Source: JAHIVN01 sp018816645
Lineage (GTDB): Bacteria > Patescibacteriota > Dojkabacteria > JAHIVN01
Direction: 5' to 3'
Assembly (NCBI GenBank): GCA_043816305.1
Contig: JBDRHZ010000053.1
Location: 1-48,625, forward strand
DNA length: 48,625 nucleotides
The notes below the pieces were generated by a model. The model saw only the letters and a program-made list of their open reading frames with translations, was not told the origin of the DNA and did no database searches. Shown one piece after another: positions 15,028 to 23,360 of the stretch. Numbering within the stretch: position 1 is the stretch's first letter; each line of letters opens with the position of its first letter. Both the position numbers and the translations under genes were made by a program.

Positions 15028-17010
15028 CTAAACAAACTTATGCTCGCCTGAAGCCTTTGCTCCTTTTGGATCATCTACGGTTCTTCTGTACTGTTTTAGC
15101 TGCTTAGCTAACTCCTCAGGATCAGCTGTGATAAGCTGGTGTTCGTTTTCAGATGCTATGACCTGAATTGCGACATGACTTGGGCCTGCAAAGAATAGAC
15201 CTTCCCCAATTCCTGAAGACAACAGAAATGCCTTCTCTCCATCTGAAAGGTAAAAGACCTTCTGTATCCTGTCAACAGCAGCGGGACTCTGCTTCAATAG
15301 AATCTGTATTGCAGAGTTGGTAATGATTGCCTTTCCATAGTCAGTATCCAGAAAATCCTCGACATCTTGGGTAATAGTTGTAAGACCAAGCCAATACTTT
15401 CGAGCTCGTTTTGCTATCGAGTGGATAAACTTAGCAGCATCTTCATACTGCATCATCCACCACGCTTCATCAATAATAAGTAGTCTTTTCTTTCGATCCT
15501 TCTTTATCTTTCCCCATATAAAATCCAGCATCATATACATAGCGATTGGCCTCAGATCGTCGCTCAATTCTCTTATGCTGAAAACAGAAAAAGTATTGTT
15601 GATATTGACATTACTTCTACGATCAAAGATTCCCGCAGCACTGCCTCTGACAAACTTTTCCAGTCGTATCGCTATCGAATGTGCTTCTTTCTCGGCCATA
15701 GCCTGAAGAACTTTATACAGGTCTTCCATAAGAGGAGGTGCATTTTTATGCGTCGCTGGATCTGGGGTGATCCCCTTCTCTTTATAAGTGAGAATTAGCG
15801 CCCGATCTAGAATAGCAACTTCCTGAGCTGTTACTGCTCCCCCAAGCATTATCTTGATAAGTCCATGAAGCGACTGTATCTTTGTCCTCAGTTCATCTTC
15901 CCCTTCCTCCCATACACCAGATAACTCAAAAGGATTGAGCTTCTTTTCGCCATCCTGAGAGAAAGAAATATACTCGCCGCCTATAGTCTTGCATAGTTTC
16001 TCGTATTCACGTTCTGGATCAATGATAATACTCTCTATGCCAAACATAAGTCCTCTCAATGCTTCCAACTTTACCAGATAGCTTTTGCCAGCTCCTGATT
16101 TCGCAAATATGACTGCATTAGCATTTTCAAGTTTGAACCGATCAAAAATGACGAGACTCTTATTGTGTTTATTTACTCCATACAACACCCCTCGATTCAT
16201 AGTCAGATTTGAGCTCACAAAAGGAAAGGTCGTTGCAAGAGAGGTACTATCCATATTTCTTGTATAGTATAGCTTGTCAAGCCCGGAAGGGATCACGCTC
16301 TGAAAGCCCTGTTCCTGCTGAAGTGTAGCAGGTTTCACTACCACACCTATCGCTCCCATAGATTGTTCCAGATTCTTGTAAACTTTTTCAAGCTCTGCAA
16401 GAGATGATGCCCCTATAGTAACGTACATAGCAAAATGAAAGAATTTCTCGGTTCCCTTTGCCAAAGACTCCTGAAGCTCTTTTGCATCTGATAACGCAAC
16501 CTTCACCCTCGGATCAACAGCCTTACCTGCCTCAATGTCAATGTTTATGGTGGCTTCCATTTCTCCGATCTTCCTTTTCAGCCTTTGCATAACCAGATTT
16601 GAATCAACAGGATAGTAGAATGTACTGATATCAACAGGAAACTCAAAGTTGATCAGAGATGACAGCCAATTCGCTCCAACAAATTTAGGATACCCTGTTG
16701 CAAATAATGTCCGGTAGTATTTGTCTCCGACCAGAATATGATTGAAATCCACTTCAATCGCTGGCGGGGCTATAATATCTTTTACATCCACAAGACCATT
16801 TAGAAACTTGTTTACCGCCTCATCCTCAGATTTCAGATCGATCCCTACGCTCGAAATATACGACTCCTTCTCTACAACCTCTCGGGCAAGCTTCTGAGGT
16901 ACATCCACAGTTTTTTCATCCTTTGGAATAGTTTGCTCGCTACCCATCTTGGCAACAGGCTTTTGCTGATCTTTCTTTTTTTTGCTTTTTATAAAAGGTA
17001 ATAGTGCCAT
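15028..17010 (-). CDS. VirB4/TraC-type ATPase of a type IV secretion-like system
   Basis: The 660-aa product has Walker A AKSGAGKS (303-310) and Walker B LLIIDEAWWMM (DEAW at 514-517), with TTITQDVEDFL after it as in VirB4 and HerA-like motors. It acts as a hexameric ATPase at the inner face of the membrane. The N-terminus has a lysine-rich stretch (SKKKKDQQK). I start at ATG 17010 (MALLPFIKSK), 10 nt after the upstream stop; an earlier in-frame start at 17055 would overlap the upstream gene by 35 nt. The preceding gene encodes a TraC-like protein and the one before it a PrgI-type subunit, the usual CPR order. Confidence 0.93.
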   Translation of the reverse strand: MALLPFIKSKKKKDQQKPVAKMGSEQTIPKDEKTVDVPQKLAREVVEKESYISSVGIDLKSEDEAVNKFLNGLVDVKDIIAPPAIEVDFNHILVGDKYYRTLFATGYPKFVGANWLSSLINFEFPVDISTFYYPVDSNLVMQRLKRKIGEMEATINIDIEAGKAVDPRVKVALSDAKELQESLAKGTEKFFHFAMYVTIGASSLAELEKVYKNLEQSMGAIGVVVKPATLQQEQGFQSVIPSGLDKLYYTRNMDSTSLATTFPFVSSNLTMNRGVLYGVNKHNKSLVIFDRFKLENANAVIFAKSGAGKSYLVKLEALRGLMFGIESIIIDPEREYEKLCKTIGGEYISFSQDGEKKLNPFELSGVWEEGEDELRTKIQSLHGLIKIMLGGAVTAQEVAILDRALILTYKEKGITPDPATHKNAPPLMEDLYKVLQAMAEKEAHSIAIRLEKFVRGSAAGIFDRRSNVNINNTFSVFSIRELSDDLRPIAMYMMLDFIWGKIKKDRKKRLLIIDEAWWMMQYEDAAKFIHSIAKRARKYWLGLTTITQDVEDFLDTDYGKAIITNSAIQILLKQSPAAVDRIQKVFYLSDGEKAFLLSSGIGEGLFFAGPSHVAIQVIASENEHQLITADPEELAKQLKQYRRTVDDPKGAKASGEHKFV

Positions 17011-17020
17011 ATTCGTATAT

Positions 17021-17707
17021 TTATGCCTGGGTTTTAGTACCAATAAGTGATGCATCTACATCGGCTCTAGTGATCTGTAATTTCTCGAGACCTTGTCTAC
17101 TTGGATTGTAAACACCATAGAAAAGTTTAACTATCTCAGACGATCCCAGCTGTCTTGCAAACAGTCCCAGTTTCTTTAATTGTTTAATAATATGATCTCT
17201 CCTTGGAAATAATTTTGTCTTTGCTCTATCAATAGCTTGATCAACATTTACTAAATCCTCTTTTCCTTTCCCAAATAATTTCTTAAAGAAACCTGGTTTA
17301 ATAGACATACCTGTATTACTCGGGATTACGATAAAAAATCTTTTTTCCAATACTTCATTTGTCACAGTCAAGTTTCTAATAAAATGTGTGTAAATCTCCA
17401 TCTGTTTACGCAAACCGTCGCTCACTTGTTTTTTCATCTGTTCCTCTAAAAGTTCTACATAATCACTCAGATCTGTTCTGTGTGTACGAATCACCATCTG
17501 TACATGAAAAGAAAGAGAATTTAGAAGTCCTGAAAATGACAGTATCTTCGCATCCTGCTCTCTCTCAGACAAAAGGTCAAAGTTAAGAGAGGTAGTCTCC
17601 AGAATTAGAGAAACGACTCCGTTCTTTAGAATAAGTAAATCCTCCTTTATATCAGCAACATCAAGATGCTGTTGTGTTGACGGTAAGCCTTTTACAATTG
17701 CTACCAT
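17021..17707 (-). CDS. TraC-like N-domain protein, partner of VirB4 ATPase
   Basis: The 228-aa soluble protein resembles the N-terminal domain found in TraC/VirB4 ATPases (VADIKEDLLILKNGVVSLILE, IRTHRTDLSDYVELLEEQ), here encoded separately. It has no nucleotide-binding motif. It lies 25 bp after the PrgI-fusion gene and 10 bp before the ATPase start, so the three form a module. In effect the VirB4 function looks divided into a platform protein and a motor; the ATPase also keeps its own N-terminal part of about 300 residues. The assignment is by pattern and context. Confidence 0.78.
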   Translation of the reverse strand: MVAIVKGLPSTQQHLDVADIKEDLLILKNGVVSLILETTSLNFDLLSEREQDAKILSFSGLLNSLSFHVQMVIRTHRTDLSDYVELLEEQMKKQVSDGLRKQMEIYTHFIRNLTVTNEVLEKRFFIVIPSNTGMSIKPGFFKKLFGKGKEDLVNVDQAIDRAKTKLFPRRDHIIKQLKKLGLFARQLGSSEIVKLFYGVYNPSRQGLEKLQITRADVDASLIGTKTQA

Positions 17708-17732
17708 GTTAACAATCGAAATTCAAATATAA

Positions 17733-19496
17733 CTAATAAGACAGGAACTCATATGTAGGCATAACATTACCCTCAAGTATGACCTCATACCTGCCAAAAG
17801 ACAAATCATTTTTAGATAACTCAATTACATAGTTTCCACTATCAAGTGCTGTAGTTGTTACGAACTGTCCAAGCGAGTTAGTTTTCATAGCTCTGACTGG
17901 TCTTCCTTTCTCGTTTTTTACTATAACCACAACTCCAGGAAGAAGCTTACCGCTTTTCGACTTTACTATACCACTTATCACATTTGGCTTCCTTGATAAC
18001 GATGGTCCATTATATGTCAGTGGACTCAAAGCACCGCTATCACCATCCTGCTGGACAGCTTGTAAACTCGAAACTGTTTGTGCTGCCGCTCCACCAGGAA
18101 CCATCTGTATAGATGGTTTAAGATCCGGTAGTGTTTTCGCTTCCAGCTGTTTTTTTATCAACTCCAGATCTGCTAACATCTGTTTGTTTTGGTTTTCAAG
18201 CATTGTATATTTTCCTTTCACTTCAGTTAGTTCTCCTTCCAATTTACTCTTTTCCTCTGAGAATTCAACAACTTTCTGTCTTAGTGCCTGATTAGCTTCT
18301 CCCAGCTCATCGAGTTGTGTATTTCCTGCAGGTGACTGGGAATTTGCATCCAAGGAACCGTCTATAACTTCTCTTTTGTCAGGAAGAATATCACTGAACT
18401 GTTGTCCCTTATTTTCAATCTTCTCGACAGGCTGACTACTTTGAGTAGAAAGATCCTGCTGTCCTAGCACTCCTTGCACAGGAACAACAGCAGAAGGTGA
18501 TGATTGAGTTGTCTGTATTGTCGGCTTCGATTCAGTAGCCTGAACATTTGAGGTGTTCTGAGCTGACTGGCTCTGCCCGGTCTGATCGAGTTGTTCATTT
18601 AGAAAGAAAGTTTCTGGCTCTTTGTCGACCTTTTGTAAGGGCTCTACAACTTGGAAATCAGGTTCGGTCGCAGAACTCTGATCATTAGAGGGGTCAGCTG
18701 AACCAGCAGATCTAGAACCTACACCACTTTTCGACCCATCATTTTGTAACGGGTTGGGAACATTGTCTGATAATGGTTGCCCCTGCTGAGCGGTCCCGGA
18801 CGAATTATTTTGCATACTATTACTCATATTTCCTTGAACTGAAATAGGTCTATTTGGCTCCTGGTTTGTAGAAATTCTAACAAATCCTTGTGCACTCCCG
18901 GGAACATTGAACATTTCCCCTTTAGCTGGTTCACCAGCAATCGCAGCCTGCATTTGAGGTGGCGGATCCTGATTCGTCACGGACGGCGCTGGCGTAGAGA
19001 AATCTCTAAACGGATGTTCTGGAATCGGTGCTTTCTCCTCCTTCACTTCAACTTTCTTTTGTTCTGGAGGACTTGCCTGCACATTTGAAAGACCAACTGG
19101 TGCTGGGACAGGAGTTTGGGTCTGCCCAGGAACTGTCTGAGAGAAATTTGCCGCCACGGCTACATTAGACGGTTTGTCTAATAAGACGTGAGAAGACTTC
19201 TTTTGTTTCTGCCAAACTCTTTTTTGAGAAGAAAACATCGCTGTTAAAAAGTTGCCGAGCCACACTTCAAAAGGCTGTTCATTTACCCTTATAAGAGCAA
19301 GTGATAAGCCCAGCATAACACTTAAACTGGCAAATATCCAGCCTAGAAAAGTTGACTGAAGCCCTCTAAATAGATAAAAGAAAATTACTCCTCCAATACC
19401 TCCAGCGACAATGTAACCGAATTGCTTTGCAGTCAAGCTTCCAAATAGCTTAAACTCAACGTCCATTATATTTTCTGGGACAGGATGCTGCTTCAT
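17733..19496 (-). CDS. PrgI-family membrane protein fused to a disordered region, coiled coil and carboxypeptidase-regulatory-like domain
   Basis: Residues 1-100 are PrgI-like (HPVPENIMDVEFKLFGSLT, two membrane segments at about 25-45 and 48-68, VNEQPFEVWLGNF). Residues 101-395 are low-complexity Gln/Ser/Pro-rich and probably disordered. About 400-455 is a coiled coil. Residues 502-587 look like a CarboxypepD_reg beta-sandwich (ISGIVKSKSGKLLPGVVVIV...GNYVIELS). PrgI proteins are VirB3-like inner-membrane partners of VirB4. The ordinary protein is only about 110 aa, so the long extension is unusual. It starts the operon, with a candidate promoter at 19577-19603. Confidence 0.85.
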   Translation of the reverse strand: MKQHPVPENIMDVEFKLFGSLTAKQFGYIVAGGIGGVIFFYLFRGLQSTFLGWIFASLSVMLGLSLALIRVNEQPFEVWLGNFLTAMFSSQKRVWQKQKKSSHVLLDKPSNVAVAANFSQTVPGQTQTPVPAPVGLSNVQASPPEQKKVEVKEEKAPIPEHPFRDFSTPAPSVTNQDPPPQMQAAIAGEPAKGEMFNVPGSAQGFVRISTNQEPNRPISVQGNMSNSMQNNSSGTAQQGQPLSDNVPNPLQNDGSKSGVGSRSAGSADPSNDQSSATEPDFQVVEPLQKVDKEPETFFLNEQLDQTGQSQSAQNTSNVQATESKPTIQTTQSSPSAVVPVQGVLGQQDLSTQSSQPVEKIENKGQQFSDILPDKREVIDGSLDANSQSPAGNTQLDELGEANQALRQKVVEFSEEKSKLEGELTEVKGKYTMLENQNKQMLADLELIKKQLEAKTLPDLKPSIQMVPGGAAAQTVSSLQAVQQDGDSGALSPLTYNGPSLSRKPNVISGIVKSKSGKLLPGVVVIVKNEKGRPVRAMKTNSLGQFVTTTALDSGNYVIELSKNDLSFGRYEVILEGNVMPTYEFLSY

Positions 19497-19576
19497 TAGG
19501 AAATCCTTAAAATCTCTCGTCTTAAAATATATCTAAGCGCCTATTTATCTTTAAAAACACATTTTTGCTCCTAATT

Positions 19577-19603
19577 ATTATATAGTACCGAAAGATATGA
19601 CAG
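19577..19603 (-). promoter_or_regulatory. Candidate promoter of the PrgI-TraC-VirB4 operon
   Basis: On the minus strand a perfect TATAAT (19577-19582) follows CTGTCA (19598-19603) at a short 15-bp spacing. The predicted start is near 19570, giving a leader of about 74 nt. The -10 is convincing, the -35 is weak. Confidence 0.45.
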
Positions 19604-19720
19604 TACTTTGAACTAGTTATTAGTTTAACATGTCCATATCATTTTGGAAAGAATAAATTCTGAAAAAGTAGATCTTCTATATTTGTTGAAAAGATTTTAA
19701 CAGATATAGAATTAGGTGCT

Positions 19721-20488
19721 TTAATAAGAGCTCCCCCGAACCGGAGTTGCCTTTCCCCAAACAGATGCAAAGTAACTGCCCATTGCCTTTGAAAATCCTC
19801 TGTTCCGAAATAACATAGTTACTCTCTTATCGATTTCTTTCTCATTATTGATCGAAAGCAAAGTGTCCTTATCATCAACTACTACTAGATGAAAGCCCCA
19901 ATCCGGGAAATGGCGAACCTTCAGGCCGTTCTTCTGCAAATTTTCCAAAAACTCCTGGTTTTTTTCATCAAAACGATGAGCTATGAATTGTACTACGACT
20001 CCGCGTTCGACAGCTCTTCTGTTTGCAAGTATCAACTCCTTTGTTGACGGCTCTCCAATTGAGATAATATAAACCTTCTTCTTAGCTCCATTGATAAGCT
20101 TCTCTGAGGTTTCAAAAAGCTCACTCTTTCCTCCCAAGACATTCACACGAGAATAGTCGGCACCAAAACCTTGTCTTGTTTGAGATATGATAAAATCCAA
20201 CGCATGCTTAGTTGAGAGATACTTGGCTCGTAGATACGATGACAATGCAAGCTCAAGAGGAAGTACGGAAAATTGCATCGGAGTTGTTTCTTCCAGAGTG
20301 ATCAACTGTTTTTCCTCCAGCTTCTTGATTTCTCTATATACAGTATGCGGAAAAACTCCCAACTCTTTTGAGATCGCTTTTGCTGTTAGGCTTCCCAAAT
20401 TAACAAGCAGAAGGTACACCTTCGCCTCAAGGACCGTCAATCCGATTTTATTCAACCTGCGCACTAATTTCAAATAATCGGGTTTCAT
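19721..20488 (-). CDS. TrmB-family transcriptional regulator
   Basis: The 255-aa product has an N-terminal winged helix (about 1-75: GLTVLEAKVYLLLVNLGSLT, ISKELGVFPHTVYREIKKLE) and a C-terminal phospholipase-D-like effector domain, as in TrmB regulators, which are common in archaea and sense sugars there. I start at ATG 20488; TTG 20494 is also in frame. The promoter at 20498-20526 would start transcription about 3 nt before this ATG (leaderless). It diverges from a phosphotransferase-like gene pair across 80 bp that contain a palindrome, so it most likely controls that pair and itself. Confidence 0.88.
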   Translation of the reverse strand: MKPDYLKLVRRLNKIGLTVLEAKVYLLLVNLGSLTAKAISKELGVFPHTVYREIKKLEEKQLITLEETTPMQFSVLPLELALSSYLRAKYLSTKHALDFIISQTRQGFGADYSRVNVLGGKSELFETSEKLINGAKKKVYIISIGEPSTKELILANRRAVERGVVVQFIAHRFDEKNQEFLENLQKNGLKVRHFPDWGFHLVVVDDKDTLLSINNEKEIDKRVTMLFRNRGFSKAMGSYFASVWGKATPVRGSSY

Positions 20489-20497
20489 ACCCAATAG

Positions 20498-20526
20498 ATT
20501 CTATGTAAATAAGTACACGATTTTAA
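20498..20526 (-). promoter_or_regulatory. Promoter of the TrmB-family gene, TTAAAA-17-TAGAAT
   Basis: On the minus strand TTAAAA (20521-20526) and TAGAAT (20498-20503) are 17 bp apart. The -35 box is inside the left arm of the palindrome at 20521-20542, so a bound repressor would cover it. Confidence 0.5.
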
Positions 20527-20542
20527 CATAAAAATGTTAAAA
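20521..20542. promoter_or_regulatory. Palindromic operator candidate between divergent genes
   Basis: TTTTAACAT-aaaa-ATGTTAAAA has perfect 9-bp arms. It overlaps the -35 regions of both divergent promoters. Its position between a regulator gene and the genes it faces is the classic layout of an autoregulated operator. Confidence 0.6.
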
Positions 20543-20551
20543 AATGCTAAT
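20523..20551 (+). promoter_or_regulatory. Candidate promoter of the phosphotransferase-like pair, TTAACA-17-GCTAAT
   Basis: TTAACA (20523-20528) is five of six to the -35 consensus. GCTAAT (20546-20551) is a moderate -10 at 17 bp. The start near 20558 would leave about 11 nt before the ATG. Confidence 0.4.
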
Positions 20552-20568
20552 GCTAGTAAAATGGGTTT

Positions 20569-22002
20569 ATGAGTAATAAAACATGGCAGAAACTACTAAA
20601 TCGGTCTTGCTCATTTGCCTTCCAGGCAGAGATTCCTGTCACAAATAGACAGGTAATGCATAGACAAATCGGCTTCAAGGTAAACAGTTTCTGCTGTGAA
20701 AACCTGGAGTTTGGGGTATACTACGTCAAGCAGGAATTGGAAGAGCTAGGAAGGTTTATAAGTAGAAAATACTCCCAGGATGAAGAAGCGTTATCTAATA
20801 TTGTGCCAAAGGCACGAAGGCTTGGAAGACACCTTTTAAAGGTTTCTCGAAAGACAAGTTCTGATCTACTCTCAAAAACCGATAGTGAACTGATACAAAA
20901 CGTCTCTGACTTTCAAAATACTTATCGTCAATTTCTATTGTACCTGGTATACCCGCATGCGATCGAAAGTTACCTTACTAGAAAAGTACAAGAAGCGTTG
21001 AAGCAAAGCGGAAGACCTGATCTACAAGAACAACTTATAATCCCGACATGTGGCACAGGAGAGACATTTGATTTTCTAAAAACAGCCCACTCCTTGGAAA
21101 ACGCAAGCTGGAACGCAAAAGATTTGTGTCGACTTGCTATTCTCAAAAGGAAATATGAATCGATGCCGCTTTGGGACATCACTTCAAAGCCTTTGTCCTT
21201 GAACTACTTCAAGGATGCTATCTGTGCACTTCTAGACAAATATAACCACATCGAGAGAGAGCTCGTCAGATTCAGAATTCGTGAAAAAAGAATAAAGTCA
21301 TCCTTCAGTAAGGCCCTAAATAATTCCGGAATAAGCATAAAAGACCGGAAACTCGTTTGTATACTTCAAGAGTTTATATTTCTCAGAACATTTAGAAAAG
21401 ATATCATCTCAAAAACACATTTCATTCACCGCCCGCTTTTGGAGGAGATCGGCAGACGACTGGACACGCAGGATGAGATTTTCTACTTAAGTTACGATGA
21501 AATAAAAGAGTTCCTCCGAACAAAAGATGCCTCCTACTTAAATGAAGCCAGCAGAAGACGGGAAGCCTGGTGTGTTTTAGCCTTCGGAAGAAATATCACT
21601 TTTTTGTCAGGCAGAAAAAATATCGAGACAAAGATGAAGGCTGCAGGCATAAATATCAATACTTCAACAAGAGCTGGTACTAAAATTTACGGACAGACAG
21701 CATGCAAAGGTAAAAGAATAGGAATTGCCTGTATAGTGAAAACGCGTAGAGAAATGAAGAAAGTCAAGTCCGGGAACATACTCGTGACACCTATGACTAC
21801 CCCAGATTATCTAGTTATCCTAGGTAAGGTTCGGGCAATAGTCACAGACGAAGGTGGAATTACCTGTCATGCTTCAATAATCTCGCGTGAACTAGGAATT
21901 CCATGCATCATCGGAACACAAATTGCTACAAAAAGAATCCAAGATGGAGATCGCGTAGAAGTCAACGCAAACAAAGGCTGTGTGATAATCAAAAATGAGT
22001 AG
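20569..22002 (+). CDS. PEP-utiliser-type swivelling His-domain protein with large helical N-domain
   Basis: The last 90 residues of this 477-aa product are the mobile phosphohistidine domain of PEP synthase/PPDK/rifampin phosphotransferase: LVTPMTTPDYLVILGK, then VTDEGGITCHASIISRELG with the phosphorylatable His at about 434, then GDRVEVNANKG. Residues 1-390 form an unknown, mostly helical domain rich in basic residues. No PEP/pyruvate TIM-barrel domain is present, so this is not a PEP synthase. The layout resembles the substrate-binding plus His part of rifampin phosphotransferase, with the ATP domain supplied by the next gene, which overlaps by 8 nt (ATGAGTAG). The substrate is unknown. Confidence 0.8.
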   Translation: MSNKTWQKLLNRSCSFAFQAEIPVTNRQVMHRQIGFKVNSFCCENLEFGVYYVKQELEELGRFISRKYSQDEEALSNIVPKARRLGRHLLKVSRKTSSDLLSKTDSELIQNVSDFQNTYRQFLLYLVYPHAIESYLTRKVQEALKQSGRPDLQEQLIIPTCGTGETFDFLKTAHSLENASWNAKDLCRLAILKRKYESMPLWDITSKPLSLNYFKDAICALLDKYNHIERELVRFRIREKRIKSSFSKALNNSGISIKDRKLVCILQEFIFLRTFRKDIISKTHFIHRPLLEEIGRRLDTQDEIFYLSYDEIKEFLRTKDASYLNEASRRREAWCVLAFGRNITFLSGRKNIETKMKAAGININTSTRAGTKIYGQTACKGKRIGIACIVKTRREMKKVKSGNILVTPMTTPDYLVILGKVRAIVTDEGGITCHASIISRELGIPCIIGTQIATKRIQDGDRVEVNANKGCVIIKNE

Positions 22003-22807
22003 GCCAATTTACATATTAGATAGCATCCCTCAGACTGCCGGACTTGGGGGAAAGGCACTTGGACTTTCCTTACTTCACAAATCTGGGTTGAATGTTCCTC
22101 CTGGTTTTGTAATTGCCCCTGACACCAACATAGGCAATTTCTCTCGTATAATCCTAAAGGAATTCGACCAGCTCAACTGTTCATCGGTCGCTGTCAGAAG
22201 CAGCGCAAACATAGAAGATTCCAAAGATTATAGCTTTGCAGGACTGTTCTGCAGTTTCCTAGGTGTAAGAAGGTATGAGCTACTAGAGAAGATAATGGAA
22301 TGCAGAGAATCAATTTCAGAAAGGAAAGTGATTGCATATTGTAAATCTACTGGAACTTGTCTTCAAGATATTACTATGTCGGTAATCATACAAAGAATGG
22401 TAAACAGCAGGATATCAGGAGTTGCATTCTCTTCTAACCCGTTAGACTACAAAAAAACAGAAGTATTGATTGAAGCAGTAAGAGGACAAGGAATAGTCCT
22501 TGTTTCAGGGGAAATGACTCCAGATACGTATTTTGTTGATAAAGATTGCTTTAAGATAAATCAGACAAAAGTCGCCGCTCAACACAATGAGCTCACGATA
22601 TCACCAACCGGTAAGCTTACCGAATCGAGGATTGGAAATCGAATTGCAAACAATCAAAAACTGAATGCTAATGAAATCCAGGAATTAGTCAAAGCAATAA
22701 TCCAAATAGAAAAAAGCTTCAAACATCCTGTAGATATCGAATGGGCATTTGAGGCAGACAAACTATACATACTGCAATCCAGGCCTATTACTACAAACGA
22801 TAAATAA
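21995..22807 (+). CDS. PPDK_N/PEP-synthase-type ATP-grasp domain protein
   Basis: The 270-aa product is a free-standing ATP-binding domain: GLGGKALGLSLLHKSGLNVPPGFVI at the start, split here as GLGGKALGL and VPPGFVI; VAVRSSANIEDSKDYSFAG near residue 66; ISGVAFSSNPLD near 145; IEWAFEADKLYILQSRPIT at the end with the metal-binding acidic and arginine residues. In this superfamily the domain splits ATP and phosphorylates the His of the swivelling domain, which lies in the preceding gene. The two starts and stops overlap, so they are translated together and probably work as a two-subunit phosphotransferase. Confidence 0.85.
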   Translation: MSRPIYILDSIPQTAGLGGKALGLSLLHKSGLNVPPGFVIAPDTNIGNFSRIILKEFDQLNCSSVAVRSSANIEDSKDYSFAGLFCSFLGVRRYELLEKIMECRESISERKVIAYCKSTGTCLQDITMSVIIQRMVNSRISGVAFSSNPLDYKKTEVLIEAVRGQGIVLVSGEMTPDTYFVDKDCFKINQTKVAAQHNELTISPTGKLTESRIGNRIANNQKLNANEIQELVKAIIQIEKSFKHPVDIEWAFEADKLYILQSRPITTNDK

Positions 22808-22818
22808 TGAAGTATATA

Positions 22819-22835
22819 CAGATAGAAAGTATCTG
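22819..22835. terminator. Hairpin between convergent genes
   Basis: CAGATA-gaaag-TATCTG (6-bp perfect arms) fills the 28-bp gap between the ATP-grasp gene and greA, which converge. It may end transcription from both sides. There is no long T-run on either strand, so it would be weak. Confidence 0.4.
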
Positions 22836-23312
22836 CTACAAAAGCTCAATTATTTCATACTCACTCTGACCAACCGGCAGATCGACCTTTATCTTATCCC
22901 CTACCATCTTACCGACAAGTTCTTTACCCACAGCAGAATCCGAACTGACTTGACCTGAGAGTGGGTCTCCCTCTCCCATACCAACGATCGCAAATACTAG
23001 TTCTTTTCCACTTTTCAAGTCTTTCACCTTCACACTATCCCCTATATCGATCTTGGAGTCGCCTGACTTATCCGGAGCAACCACATACGAACTTATCTGC
23101 TCTTTCAACTCTTTTATCTTGCTTTCATTTAGCTGATAGTCCTCAAGTGCAGCAGTATAAGCAGAGTTCTCAGAAAGGTCTCCTACAGATTTTGCCTCGT
23201 CCAACTTGTCTGCGATTTCTTCCCTTAGTAAAGTTATCCTGTGCTCTAGATCCTTTTTGAGCTTATCCAACCCTTTTTGAGTAATTACTCTTTTTCTGTC
23301 TTTTATGCTCAT
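22836..23312 (-). CDS. greA: Transcription elongation factor GreA
   Basis: GreA enters the secondary channel of RNA polymerase and stimulates cleavage of backtracked RNA. The 158-aa product has the usual length and the coiled-coil tip GDLSENSAYTAALED with the catalytic acidic pair (D and E), followed by the FKBP-like C-domain (IDIGDSVKVKDLKSG, GQVSSDSAVGKELVGK). It is encoded 48 bp after the SDR/DUF4012 gene on the same strand and has no clear promoter of its own or Shine-Dalgarno sequence. Confidence 0.97.
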   Translation of the reverse strand: MSIKDRKRVITQKGLDKLKKDLEHRITLLREEIADKLDEAKSVGDLSENSAYTAALEDYQLNESKIKELKEQISSYVVAPDKSGDSKIDIGDSVKVKDLKSGKELVFAIVGMGEGDPLSGQVSSDSAVGKELVGKMVGDKIKVDLPVGQSEYEIIELL

Positions 23313-23360
23313 AACAATACAATAATTAAATTCAAATAACTAATTCTATGAAATATAATC

